Under the pieces are notes generated by a model. That model searched no databases, had not been told where the DNA came from, and worked only from the letters and a program-made list of their open reading frames with translations. The translations under genes and the position numbers were made by a program. Source: Tiliqua scincoides (Eukaryota; Chordata; Lepidosauria; Squamata; Scincidae). Taken from it: a stretch of 64,000 nucleotides of DNA. Below are positions 34,685-46,220 of the stretch, piece after piece (positions within the stretch are counted from its first letter, which is position 1; each line of letters starts with the position of its first letter). Where the stretch lies: positions 217,938,596-218,002,595 of the forward strand of contig NC_089824.1 of NCBI RefSeq assembly GCF_035046505.1, given 5' to 3'.

Positions 34685-35605
34685 CAGGGGTGCTCAATAC
34701 GTCGATCACGAGCTACCTGTAGATCGCGAGGCAAAATGAGTCGATTGCAGGCTTCTCTCCTGTCCACACATCCCTGGGAGTGAGCCCCACCCTGGGAGTG
34801 ACACATCCCTGGGAGTGAGTTCCTGTTCACGCATCCCTGGGAGTGAGCCCCGTTGACTCTAATGGGGCTGACTTACCTTTCCCCTGTTTTTGCACTGGTA
34901 TGTAAGGAGATCTGCCCCCCACAACTTCCATCTGTTGGTTCTGTGTGCAAGGGGTTTTGCACTGGTCTTGCTGTGATGTCTATATAGAGATCTTCCCTCC
35001 CCCACACCTTTCCCCTGTTTTTGCACTGGTCTGTATAGAGATCTGCTCCCCCCCCCACCTGTATTGGAATCCAGGAAGATCTGGTGAGGAGGTACATGTG
35101 GTGTCAGCAGTGGCCCCTTTAAGGGTAAGGCCTGGGCATCCAGCAAAGTGTGCTGCACAACTGCAGCCACTTGAAGGCAATAGGGCCCTCAGAGATATAA
35201 GAGCACCTGAGGCAGGAAGGGCTCCACTTATTTATGTGAGTCAGCCTTTTCCTACATGAAGATCATTAAGTCCAAGTACCGTTCCACCATGACTGATGAA
35301 CATTTGGAAGTGTGCTTGAGGCTGGCTGTCAGCAGCTACTGTCCGGACTATGCATCCTTGGCTGATTCACTTCAGTGCAAGTCATCAAAGTAAACTCAAG
35401 TAATTACAAAAAAATGTTTATAGTTAATTATGTTGTGTTGTGCAATATTGGCTCATGCGGTTATGCAAGGTACACCAACATACACTGTAATGTACACATG
35501 TTATATGTTATGATGGCGCGAACATTGAAAAAAAACTCTGGTAGATCTCTGGGCCTTGCTGGGTTTCAAAGTAGCTCTCGAGCCAAAAAAGTGTGAGCAC
35601 CCCTG
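34685..35605 (+). mobile_element. hAT transposon, internally deleted, with transposase remnant
   Basis: Termini CAGGGGTGCTCA and TGAGCACCCCTG are perfect 12-bp inverted repeats. Perfect 8-bp duplications ATCTAGCA flank it (34677-34684, 35606-35613). Inside are subterminal direct repeats (CATCCCTGGGAGTGAG, three to four times near 34770-34850; GATCTGC/GATCTTCC units near 34900-35050), then a transposase C-terminal frame. At 921 bp it is far shorter than an autonomous hAT and cannot move itself. Confidence 0.93.
35223..35393 (+). pseudogene. hAT transposase C-terminal fragment
   Basis: An open stretch of 56 codons ending in TAA reads STYLCESAFSYMKIIKSKYR, then TMTDEHLEVCLRLAVSSY and PDYASLADSLQCKSSK. 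CESAFS..K.IKSK.R..MTDEHLE is the hAT-family dimerisation region found at the C-terminus of these transposases and of domesticated genes such as SCAND3/ZBED types. The catalytic residues lie upstream and are deleted. It has no start codon of its own and is a fossil rather than a gene. Confidence 0.85.
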
Positions 35606-36023
35606 ATCTAGCATGATGGACCACCATAACAAGGCAAGTGCACTTCAACTCTACGCCTGTTCTTATGTTCTGTTTATTCAGAGTTAAATTCCACAGTGTT
35701 AAATAGGACTTACTCCCAAGCAAGTGCACATAGAATTGAAAGATAAGATTGAACTCAGGCCTGATTTATATAGGTCCAAGGTCATGAGTACAGACTTCAC
35801 CATGTAGCTTTTCACATGTGATCACCTTAAAATGCTTTTACCTTGTGGGCTGGCTCATTAGCATGAAGTGTTGGTAGGCTTATCCATTAGCTCTGGTACA
35901 TACAGCTCCATTTTGCCCCCCCCCCAAGGGAGGGGCTGCCTGCCCACTAGGCTGATGCTCCCCACCAGACTGGCTGCTCCACGCCCCCTCCAGCTACATC
36001 ACCTCTGCAGTGCATATCAGGAG

Positions 36024-37065
36024 GCTAGTGTTGTCACTAGGGTTTGCGCCATCTGGTTCAGGAGGCCAGCATGACACCCCCATGGTCGAGCTCTTCCCAT
36101 GCAGTGGGCGGGATAGCACAATGGGCGTGGTGATGCACCATTGTCCCATCCCACTGGTTTTTTGGCTATAACCTTTGACAGAATAGAGACATTTCAACAT
36201 GGTTTGTTTCATTGCATTCTGCATGAAATTACACATTGATTGATATATAGCATGATGGTATTATTCAAAAGTATCAAGATTTTACCAGTTTTGGCCAGTA
36301 GAGGTGTCACCCCCATAAGAACATAAGAACAGCCCCACTGGATCAGGCCAGAGGCCCATCTAGTCCAGCTTCCTATATCTCACAGCGGCCCACCAAATGC
36401 CCCAGGGAGCACACCAGATAACAAGAGACCTCATCCTGGTGCCCTCCCTTGCATCTGGCATTCTGACATAACCCATTTCTAAAATCAGGAGGTTGCGCAT
36501 ACACATCATGGCTTGTACCCCGTAATGGATTTTTCCTCCAGAAACTTGTCCAATCCCTTTTTAAAGGCGTCTAGGCTAGACACTATCACCATATCCTGTG
36601 GCAAGGAGTTCCACAGACCGACCACACGCTGAGTAAAGAAATATTTTCTTTTGTCTGTCCTAACCCTCCCAACACTCAATTTTAGTGGATGTCCTCTGGT
36701 TCTGGTATTATGTGAGAGTGTAAGAGCATCTCCCTATCCACTCTGTCCATCCCCTGCATAATTTTGTATGTCTCAATCATGTCCCCCCTCAGGCATCTCT
36801 TTTCTAGGCTGAAGAGGCCCAAACGCCGCAGCCTTTCCTCATAAGGAAGGTGCCCCAGCCCCGGAATCATCTTAGTCGCTCTCTTTTGCACCTTTTCCAT
36901 TTCCACTATGTCTTTTTTGAGATGCGGCGACCAGAACTGGACACAATACTCCAGGTGTGGCCTTACCATAGATTTGTACAACGGCATTATAACATGGTAA
37001 TGTTATATGCATGTAACATGGTATGGCCCACACCCCCTGAACCCCCCTAGTGACACCACTATGGG
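36024..37065. mobile_element. MITE-E (hAT-like) interrupted by CR1
   Basis: Left end TAGTGTTGTCACTAGGG and right end CCCTAGTGACACCACTA are inverted repeats. Flanks CAGGAGGC and TGGGAGGC match at 6 of 8. The interior GGTTTTTTGGCTATAACC and ATTGCATTCTGCATGAAATT recurs in copies at 50195, 56935 and 62965. Confidence 0.82.
36314..36992 (-). pseudogene. CR1 LINE ORF2 C-terminus and 3' end, antisense
   Basis: The - strand frame 36987-36682 encodes [18 protein letters not shown] and [18 protein letters not shown]; a one-base difference shifts frame near LLHSHII. The 3' UTR complement follows to CATAAGAACATAAGAAC. It starts 5' at the same point as the 15846 copy, suggesting a favoured truncation site. 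Confidence 0.9.
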
Positions 37066-38659
37066 AGGCTCAGTGTGTCACTCCTCTGAAAATGATGCTC
37101 TGAGCAACTTTACCCCAGGAATAATGGGGCGAGCCATCACTGAATGGCCACTGGTCAGGGATGCTGTTGCACTTACTTGCACAGAGCAGGGACTAAGACT
37201 AGATGACTTCCAAGGTAGCTCTCAACTCTGACATTCTATGGTTCTATCTCCAAGGGAAAAACAACACTCAGACTGCAGTTCTATGCACTTTTACTTGGAA
37301 TAAAGCCTCACTTAATGTCATGGGACTCACATGAGTAAGCATGCATAGGATGAGGCAGGCAGTATCTAAAATCCCCCTGGAGAAGAACTGAGGTCAGGGA
37401 TAGCCATGTGTGGTAGAGCACATTATTTGCACACCAAAAGTTCCAGGTTGAATCCACAGCATCTCAAGGAAGGGCTAGGAATGAAATATTCCAATATTCC
37501 AAGCACAGGCAGCAACATGCAGCTAGCAGGACCAAAGGGTCTAACTCAGTCAAGCGTAGCTTGCTGGGGTCCTAAACACACCAGGATTCCCAACAGAAGA
37601 GAGGCTGGAGTCTTCTGCAACCTCCCCCCCCCCCCACTTCCTCCATTTTCTTCCCTAGGGGATGGGCATGGAGGGCTGGCCAACCATTGCACCCTTTGGC
37701 CATTAGTGCTGAATGCTTGGAGAACACTCTGAAAGGCTTCTGAGGACTGGACATCAATGCTCAAGATGAACAATTTCTTTTCAGGTCCAGTACGCTGGTG
37801 CTCACTTATCTCTAATTAATCCTTTGCTTTCCCCCCCCCCTTGAGTGCTTTCTCTTGAGTAAGCTTGCATGGGATAATTTGTATCTGCATGGCATTTCCT
37901 TAGCATCTGTGCTAGACCTGCTAAATGTGACCAGACCCACCCCCTCACCCATGAGGTAAAGCTTTCTGGGTGGGAACCACAAGGACTAACCCAAAAATCT
38001 TCAGGCAGGGCCAATCCATTGAAGAGGCTGACAGCAGACTGGCAGGGGACACCAGCCTCCACCTGCCCATTTGCCACCATGGCTCCTCTTCTTTCCACTC
38101 ATTGGACTGGAAAAGGGACAGAGCAGAAGTGAAGAGGAGAACCAGAGATACCACCAGCAAAGTGGGAGGCAACATTTACCACCCCACGTCCTGCACCAGA
38201 AGCTCTTTGATAGGCCCTGAAGCTCACTAGGGCTGGAAAATCTCCTCTGCACCAAGTCATATCAGTAATATCCTCTCGCTTCCTGCCTTCTGCTTCTGCT
38301 CATTTAAAAAAAACAAAAAAACCCTCAATCACTTAATTAAAGGAACTATTTGCTTTTAATATACCCACATTTCCCCGGCAACAGTGGGACTTCAGTGGAA
38401 TACTGATCAGGGACTTGAAGATAGACCCGTCTTCCTAAGTGATGGCTTGTTAAGACACTAAAGAGGCTTTCGAGTATTACATGCAAGTAAATCCCACCAT
38501 ATTAGTTGGGATTGAGGACTGAACGAGCCAAGACAGTGGGAGACCAGTGACTGGATCTCTCATGTTTTATCTTGAAAAAAACCTAAAAGACCAACCTGCA
38601 ACTTAATTTGCTATTTGGTTGCAAATTCCCCCTCAAAATCTAAGTGCACATCTCCTCTT

Positions 38660-38895
38660 CACCATAAGAAAATCCCTGCAGAAAAGTCCATCTGGTCCAG
38701 CATCCCGCCTTCCACAGATGCCTCTGTGAAACCCATAGGTAGCACATGAAGGCCATGGCCCTCCCTCGCCAATGCTTCCCAGCAAACAGTGCTCGGTGAC
38801 ATTCTTTCCGTGAATCCAACTGCGGCCATTGGGATGAATAAAAATTGATGGACTTCTCCTCACTGTACTGGTCTCCTCTTGTTTTGAAGGTATTA
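38660..38895 (-). repeat. older CR1 3' UTR
   Basis: ACCATAAGAAAATCCCTGC, CCATCTGGTCCAGCATCC and CAGATGCCTCTGTGAAACCC resemble an older CR1 subfamily tail, antisense. Confidence 0.6.
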
Positions 38896-39604
38896 AATGC
38901 AGGTATTGAATATGCCTAGTCATGTTTACTCAGAAATAAGACCTACTGATTTTAAAAAGATTTGCTAATGGCGCATAGGACTGCAGCCTACAATAGTGGT
39001 CATCTGGACCTCTAGTGGCAGTGAGCTGCATCAACTAACGATGTGCTTGGCTGGTGAAGAATATCTTGCTCCTCCTGAGCTTGCGCCCAGGGCAGCCAAA
39101 GCTGAAGATAAGGGAAAGGGGTGAGGGCTCTGGGCTCAGCTCACCATAGGTCTCTCTCCCACAAGCTGTGGGGGAAGGGAGCAAGCAGGTGCGCGCACAA
39201 CACTGATTTTGATTTTGGGGGAAAGTCAGGCCACATGCAAGCACTGGCTGGGCCTCGTATGTGCCCACATTGTGCAGACATGAAATTTCGCATCCTGAGA
39301 ATCTGTGAATCTTAGAGATTTCATGCTTTAAAAACAAAAGCACATATTTTTAGCCCTTAAGGAGGTCAAGGCAGGCTTGTCATTGCACGGTGAAACTTCA
39401 GAAGTGAAATGTGTGCCTGGGGCACAGATGGGGCACAGTTCCAGCCAAATGGAAGTCCAAGTAGGAAACACGACTTTCATTTAAATGAAATCATTTCCGG
39501 AGCAGGTCCAGGAGCAGCTGCTTTGAACCTTCCGTGTTGGGCCAAACAAGATCTTGGGAACGGGTGGGAACACTGGAGCATTTGCAAAGAAGATGAGGTG
39601 CGCT

Positions 39605-40050
39605 CAGAGTCATAGCTCTAGGGGGTACAAAGCACTACGTTTTGCAGGGAGCCTCACTGCAGGGTGCGAGCGACCCCTCCCCCTCCCTTCAGAGCCATTT
39701 TGGGCAGGCAGAGCAAAACAGAGGCATTCACCTCTTCTCTGGGTCTTCTCTGGCATTTTGCTCCCCTGCCTGGAATGGCCCAGAAGGGGAGGGGGAGGGT
39801 TGGCTTGCACTGTGGTGAGGCTCGCTGCAAAACTTAGGGCGCAATCCTAACCAACTTTCCAGCACTGACTCAGCTGCAACGCAACCCCCAAGGTAAGGTA
39901 ACAAACATGCCCTTAGCTTGAGGAGGCCCCCTTGACTACCTCCCCGCTGCAGGATGGAGTGCATACCACATTGGCACAGCTATGTTGGTGCTGGAAAGTT
40001 GGTTAGGATTGCGCCCTTAGTGCTTTGCACCCCCTCTAGCTACACTACTG
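39605..40050. mobile_element. MITE-A interrupted by MITE-C
   Basis: CAGAGTCATAGCTCTAGGGG at left and CTCTAGCTACACTACTG at right. The right arm is split in the motif AACTTAGTGC by a complete MITE-C. Confidence 0.88.
39837..40016. mobile_element. MITE-C (Harbinger-like), 180 bp
   Basis: GGGCGCAATCCTAACCAAC to GTTGGTTAGGATTGCGCCC, perfect inverted ends; TTA on each side (39834-39836, 40017-40019). TTA is the classic Harbinger target, confirmed because the uninterrupted MITE-A sequence is known. Confidence 0.94.
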
Positions 40051-40741
40051 GCACCACTGGCCTCTGGCGTGGATCCATTCCAGAGCAGAATGGATGCCTT
40101 CCTCATTCTGCCCAAATGGTCCACAGCAGAACTTGGGGTTTTGCTCAATCCCAGTATGGATTTTGGGTGGTCTGAGGATAAAGCTCTCCAAATCTTCCTT
40201 TCTGTCATGCTCCATGATTAGCAGAAGCAGAATACATTCTGCAAAGTGAGTAAATATATCTCAAATTACACAGATGCATAATGTATGTAATTTGTGGAAT
40301 TCAGCTTTCTTTGTGCAGAGTTTGGGTGTAAAGAGTGTTGGCTGTTTGCTAATGCAAAATATACCCAGCCTGGCACAAGGTTACTTGAGAGAGTTTTCAC
40401 GCATTTTGTTTTTTTTCTGGGGAAATTGCTTGAGTCCCTGCAGCGCTGGAAGCCAGAGAAGCAATCTTCTTTTTTCAGTGGTGAGCCAAGAACAAAACAA
40501 GGATTCTAATATTATAGATTCTATATCTTTTCCCAAGAAAGTGGCAGAAAACACAAGGTCATCAATGGTCATTTCTTTCCCTCCAGTTTGATTCCTCATT
40601 CGCACACTGGGCAGTCTTTCATTAGGTTTCTTTTATTGGATTAAGCAGGTAATGGGACTGTCAAAATTGTGTTGCCTTTTGCAGTGGAGGGCTCGTTTCC
40701 ATCAAAAAGACAGGCTGCATTCAGACAAGGGACCGACATTA

Positions 40742-40742
<1 letters not shown>

Positions 40743-40780
<38 letters not shown>
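40743..40780. repeat. (CA)n microsatellite
   Basis: About 19 CA units. Confidence 0.97.
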
Positions 40781-40782
<2 letters not shown>

Positions 40783-41052
40783 CATCCAGGTATTTTCATC
40801 ACACTGTCTTATGCTGCAAACAAGGTTTGATGAGAAAGATTGCGGGGAGAACAACATACCTCTATTAAAAGCAATTACTTGTGGCCCAAGTTGGAGAAGC
40901 AGATTCTATTGCATGGCTTCAAGTCTTTAAATGACTAGTTCCATTTAACTAGCACTGGTTTTACATACTGGTTCAAGATGCTGGTTTTAACCTTTAAAGC
41001 CCTTAACGGTTTGGGGCCAGAGTTATGTTATGTTATGTATATGTTATGTATA

Positions 41053-42962
41053 TGTTAGAAGCAGGAAACCCGCCAGAGAAGCGGTTGGCCCTCTGGATGG
41101 TGAGGGAGGGAAAGGGGAGATAAAAGGAGACTTAGAGATGGCAGAGAAATTAAATGAGTTCTTTGCATCTGTCTTCACGGCAGAAGACCTCGGGCAGATA
41201 CCGCTGCCCGAACGGCCCCTCCTGACCGAGGAGTTAAGTCAGATAGAGGTTAAAAGAGAAGATGTTTCAGACATCATTGATAAATTAAAGATCAATAAGT
41301 CACCGGGCCCTGATGGCATCCACCCAAGAGTTATTAAGGAATTGAAGAATGAAGTTGCAGATCTCTTGACTAAGGTATGCAACTTGTCCCTCAAAACGGC
41401 CACAGTGCCAGAAGATTGGAGGATAGCAAATGTCACGCCTATTTTTAAAAAGGGAAAGAGGGGGGACCCGGGAAACTATAGGCCGGTCAGCCTAACATCC
41501 ATACCGGGTAAGATGGTGGAATGCCTCATCAAAGATAGGATCTCAAAACACATAGACGAACAGGCCTTGCTGAGGGAGAGTCAGCATGGCTTCTGTAAGG
41601 GTAAGTCTTGCCTCATGAACCTTATAGAATTCTTTGAAAAGGTCAACAGGCATGCGGATGTGGGAGAACCCGTGGACATTATATATCTGGACTTTCAGAA
41701 GACATTTGACATGGTCCCTCACCAAAGACTACTGAAAAAACTACACAGTCAGGGAATTAGAGGACAGGTCCTCTCATGGATTGAGAACTGGTTGGAGGCC
41801 AGGAAGCAGAGAGTGGGTGTCAATGGGCAATTTTCACAATGGAGAGAGGTGAAAAGCGGTGTGCCCCAAGGATCTGTCCTGGGACCGGTGCTTTTCAACC
41901 TCTTCATAAATGACCTGGAGACAGGGTTGAGCAGTGAAGTGGCTAAGTTTGTAGACGACACCAAACTTTTCCGAGTGGTGAAGACCAGAAGTGATTGTGA
42001 GGAGCTCTAGAAGGATCTCTCCAGACTGGCAGAATGGGCAGCAAAATGGCAGATGCGCTTCAATGTCAGTAAGTGTAAAGTCATGCACATTGGGGCAAAA
42101 AATCAAAACTTTAGATATAGGCTGATGGGTTCTGAGCTGCCTGTGACAGATCAGGAGAGAGATCTTGGGGTGGTGGTGGACAGGTCGATGAAAGTGTCGA
42201 CCCAATGTGCGGCGGCAGTGAAGAAGGCCAATTCTATGCTTGGGATCATTAGGAAGGGTATTGAGAACAAAACGGCTAGCATTATAATGCCGTTGTACAA
42301 ATCTATGGTAAGGCCACACCTGGAGTATTGTGTCCAGTTCTGGTCGCCGCATCTCAAAAAAGACATAGTGGAAATGGAAAAGGTGCAAAAGAGAGCGGCT
42401 AAGATGATTACGGGGCTGGGGCACCTTCCTTATGAGGAAAGGCTACGGCATTTGGGCCTCTTCAGCCTAGAAAAGAGACGCCTGAGGGGGGACATGATTG
42501 AGAAATACAAAATTATGCAGGGGATGGACAGAGTGGATAGGGAGATGCTCTTTACACTCTCACATAACACCAGAACCAGGGGACATCCACTAAAATTGAG
42601 TGTTGGGAGGGTTAGGACAGACAAAAGAAAATATTTCTTTACTCAGCGTGTGGTCGGTCTGTGGAACTCCTTGCCACAGGATGTGGTGCTGGTGTCTAGC
42701 CTAGATGCCTTTAAAAGGGGATTGGACAAGTTTATGGAAGAAAAATCCATTACGGGGTACAAGCCATGATGTGTATGCGCAACCTCCTGATTTTAGAAAT
42801 GGGCTATGTCAGAATGCCAGATGCAAGGGAGGGCACCAGGATGAGGTCTCTTGTTATTTGGTGTGCTCCCTGGGGCATTTGGTGGGCCGCTGTGAGATAC
42901 AGGAAGCTGGACTAGATGGGCCTGTGGCCTGATCCAGTGGGGCTGTTCTTATGTTCTTATGT
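41053..42962 (+). pseudogene. CR1 LINE, 1.9 kb, nearly intact reverse transcriptase
   Basis: Encodes the CR1 ORF2 from the linker before the reverse transcriptase to its natural stop (42769). Order: [91 protein letters not shown] and the active-site box KFVDDTKLF, where consensus is FADD, a change likely to impair it. One TAG at 42008-42010 replaces a Gln codon; the frame then continues through CRKVM-type thumb sequence, [18 protein letters not shown] and KSITGYKP. The 3' UTR ends GTTCTTATGTTCTTATGTT. Endonuclease and ORF1 are missing by 5' truncation. AGAGT at each border is a possible short duplication. Confidence 0.95.
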
Positions 42963-43380
42963 TAGAGTATCTGAGGGACTACCTTTTCTCTTATAGACCA
43001 GCTCTTCTGAGATCTTCAGAGGTGGCCCTTCTTTGTGTGCCCCTCTTGACTGAAGCAAGGGAGCAGCAGTGACAGGAAGAGCCTTCTTGGTGGTGGCTCC
43101 CCAAATGTGGAATTCCCTCGCAGGTGAATTACAATCTGACCCCTCCCTGGACATTTTCTGATGGGGCTTGAAAACTTTTTCATTTCAAAACAATGTTTGA
43201 TAGTGGGCAGGATAGGGGGTGACAGTTAGGGATATCAGGGGGAGGGCTGTTGGACATTTTAATCTGTTGTTTGCCTGATGCTTTTATATTTTAATCTGCT
43301 GTTTTTATCCCACTGCATTTTTTTTAGCATTTTTTGTATGTATGTTTGTATGTATGTAGTAGTTTTTATGTATGTTTTGG

Positions 43381-43470
43381 TTGGTTGGCAACCTTCAGTC
43401 TCGAAAGACCATGGTATAAGCCTACAGCACCCGGTATTCCCAGGCGGTCTCCCATCCAAGTACTAACCAG
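43381..43470 (-). repeat. 5S rRNA-derived SINE, 5' truncated
   Basis: Tail and hairpin complement (TCAGTCTCGAAAGACC), then 5S sequence only to CAAGTACTAACCAGG. Nested in the L2 remnant. Confidence 0.9.
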
Positions 43471-45034
43471 GTTAATCTTATTCTAAACCACCTTGAGCAT
43501 CAGGTTTGTAGCCTGGGGAAAGGCAACAGAGAAACCTTTTTAAAAAATAAAGAGGATGGGAGGTTATTATTGTGTTCAAATCAAATCTGCTTAGATAAGG
43601 GATAGTCAGGTACATCAGGCCCTACATTGATGAGAGCATTCCACATATGGATGGCATCCAACCCAATATCCTCTGATAACCTTTCCCAGTGGTTTCATTC
43701 AGATGTTAAGGAGCGTGGGGAACAGGATTGTACCTTGCAGGACCTCTAAAGCTAATGGTCAAGGGGTTCTAGGGGGGATTAGAACCATTACAAAACAGTC
43801 CCCATAAGTTCCACTCTGGTATGGTGGTCCAGAAGAATACCATAGTCAACGGTATCAAATGCATCTGAGTGGTCCAGCAGGACCCACAGGAATACAATTC
43901 CCCTGTCCAATTCCCAGGATAGGGTGTTCATTCCAAAGGACAGCATTCATTCCAAATCCTGGCCAGAAGCCAGATTGAAATGAGTCTAGATTTATCAGCT
44001 TCAACCAGACATTTCAGGAATCTGAAATTTAGTTTTGTGGTACCTCCACAGGGAAATCTGTCCTGGACTCCAAGTTTTCCCTTCAAAATACTCCTTTACT
44101 GTGCCATTCTTTCCAGACTAAACAGCCGGAGTCATTTTTGCAAATAACAGACAGAGGTGATCATTCCCTGTTGGTGGCTTATCTAGAAAGGCAAATGGAG
44201 TCGAGATCTCAACAGCAAAGAAAGCCTTTTTAGTTTTCTCCTTTTGCTTTTTTATCTGCCTCTTGCAAGGTGCAGACTTTCTGTTCCCTGATAATAGCTT
44301 TAGGGATGGGTAATTTTGTTCTGCTATATTTGATGCTCAGACCCAAGAAGGCACCAGTAATACCAACTGGAATCCATATGGGTCAGCATGTGCAGCCATT
44401 TCAAATTATGGTACACAGGGCTCAATGGGGTTCCAGGCCAGTTTCCGGGTACTCAGGAATGCCCTCTCCTGCTTCAGTTCTCTCCTCTATCATTACTACG
44501 TATTTTTTCTCTTGGAGTATTCTCTTTTTAGAAAATCTTCAGCAGCTACCAGAGCTATTACGAGAAACTGCAGTGTGCTAAACTTAGACAGAAAGTCATA
44601 TACAGCAAGATGCAACGTCAGGTGCTCAGCACTGGAACCTCTGCAGGTCAGATCCCAGCAACTGGAAAGGCTATGGGTAGCCTGACGCAGATCAGGCAAG
44701 CAAGAGTAGAGTTTATGGGCCTGTAGGAGCACAGAACCCAAAGCGGGAGGATATATCATTGAGGGCAGAAAGGATCTAGGCAGGTTGAACAGATCAAGAA
44801 GCTGGTGTGGGAGGCAAACAACAGGAAAGCAGACAGGGGTAGAATCTGACAGTACAGAGCAGAAGCTTGTGATTTTTCTCAGTAGCAAGCTTCCCAGACT
44901 GAAGCCCCAATCCTATCCCCTGCCAGCCTGTCTGATGCAGTGATACTGATGCTGCACCACATGTTATGATGGGGGGGGGGGAGAATGACTAGTTAAGAGG
45001 TTCCACCCCCTTGGGGGTCAGGCACCCCAACATG

Positions 45035-45245
45035 GAGCTCCATGTTAAACAAGTTCCTGCCAGTGGAGTGGAAGAGGAAGTGTGGAGGACATTCTAGCCC
45101 ACTGCTCCCTCCTCTGCTACATCCCCTTTCCTTTTCCAATCCAAGGAGTGGAGGGAGGAGAAGCAGTGGAGGTGAATGGGCCAACAAGAGATGGGCATCT
45201 CCTCTCCATCTGCTGTCTGAGGTGACCATCTTATTCTCATGGATA
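45035..45245. repeat. unclassified purine-rich interspersed repeat
   Basis: GGAGTGGAGGGAGGAGAAGC and CTGTCTGAGGTGACCATC resemble parts of 17944-18211 and 60660-60775. No termini resolved. Confidence 0.35.
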
Positions 45246-46220
45246 GGTTGGTCTTAGGCACTGCACACCTGAGCCTGTGAGAATGTCTGCGGATTCACTT
45301 ATAACATATTCAAATTCCACATCAAAAAGAGCTGAATTCTGCAATATGCATCAATTACAAAAATGACAGATTTATGTACTTTGAGGATGCTGAGAGATAT
45401 GAATTATTTGACCACCAGAAAGCCTCTTCAGGCCTTCTCCCCATGTGTGTGACCATAAGGCCTAGAAATTTGCAGTTGAAAAGAAAATGCTGAGCAATTT
45501 GTATCTGATAGACAATAATGCAATAAACTAACATAAGAATACACTCAGCCACATCAACGGATTGCTGTCTGGAGTGGTTCATAGGATCACGTTGTGAGTG
45601 GACTGATCCCGGACACCGGGAAGCCATGGTTTGTTGTAGATCCTTGTTGAATGTAATTTCAGTGGCACTACACTAGTGTGTGAAGAAGTTTCAAATGTAA
45701 AATAGCAATAGCAGTATTTCAAAGTCAAAATGGGAATGGGACAGTTTTAAAAGCTTCCCCCTTTCAACAGTATTTCAGGAATCACTGCAAAAGGGCTGAG
45801 AAACTGCTCAAATCTGATTGGCTGAGATTGTCCATGTGAGCATTACAGGATGCATTGCCCTTACACCAATGGGCATCATCTTTGCCCTTAGCAAAATTAG
45901 CATATAGGCTAAATCTGGTTGATTAACTAGTGTTGTGGTGTCATTGCATCCCATATGTGATTCCTGATTGGTTGGGATCACACCAAGAGGAATGAATGAA
46001 AACAAATCTGACCACCAAAGAGGAAGCAGAGGAGAAACACTGAGAACAGACAAACTCTGAACAACGGAGAACAACCATGAAAACGGTGGGATTGAGCACA
46101 TAGGACTGCCCTCAATCACTACTTATAGGGCAGAAACAGAACTCAGAGAGCACTCAACTCAGCATGAGGTGGAATCCTAAGCTGGTGATATGGTGATAAA
46201 AACAGGCTATTTTTACTTAC

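Larger units (their letters stand above)
40955..43552 (+). pseudogene. L2-like LINE remnant split by CR1 and 5S SINE
   Basis: L2 pieces: 40970-41034 (CTGGTTTTAACCTTTAAAGC, GGGGCCAGAG), 42963-43380 (GAGTATCTGAGGGACTACC, then a WNSLA-type coding stretch) and 43471-43552 (CTAAACCACCTTGAGCATCA, ending AAATAAAG). Removing the two insertions gives one continuous L2 3' region. Confidence 0.82.
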
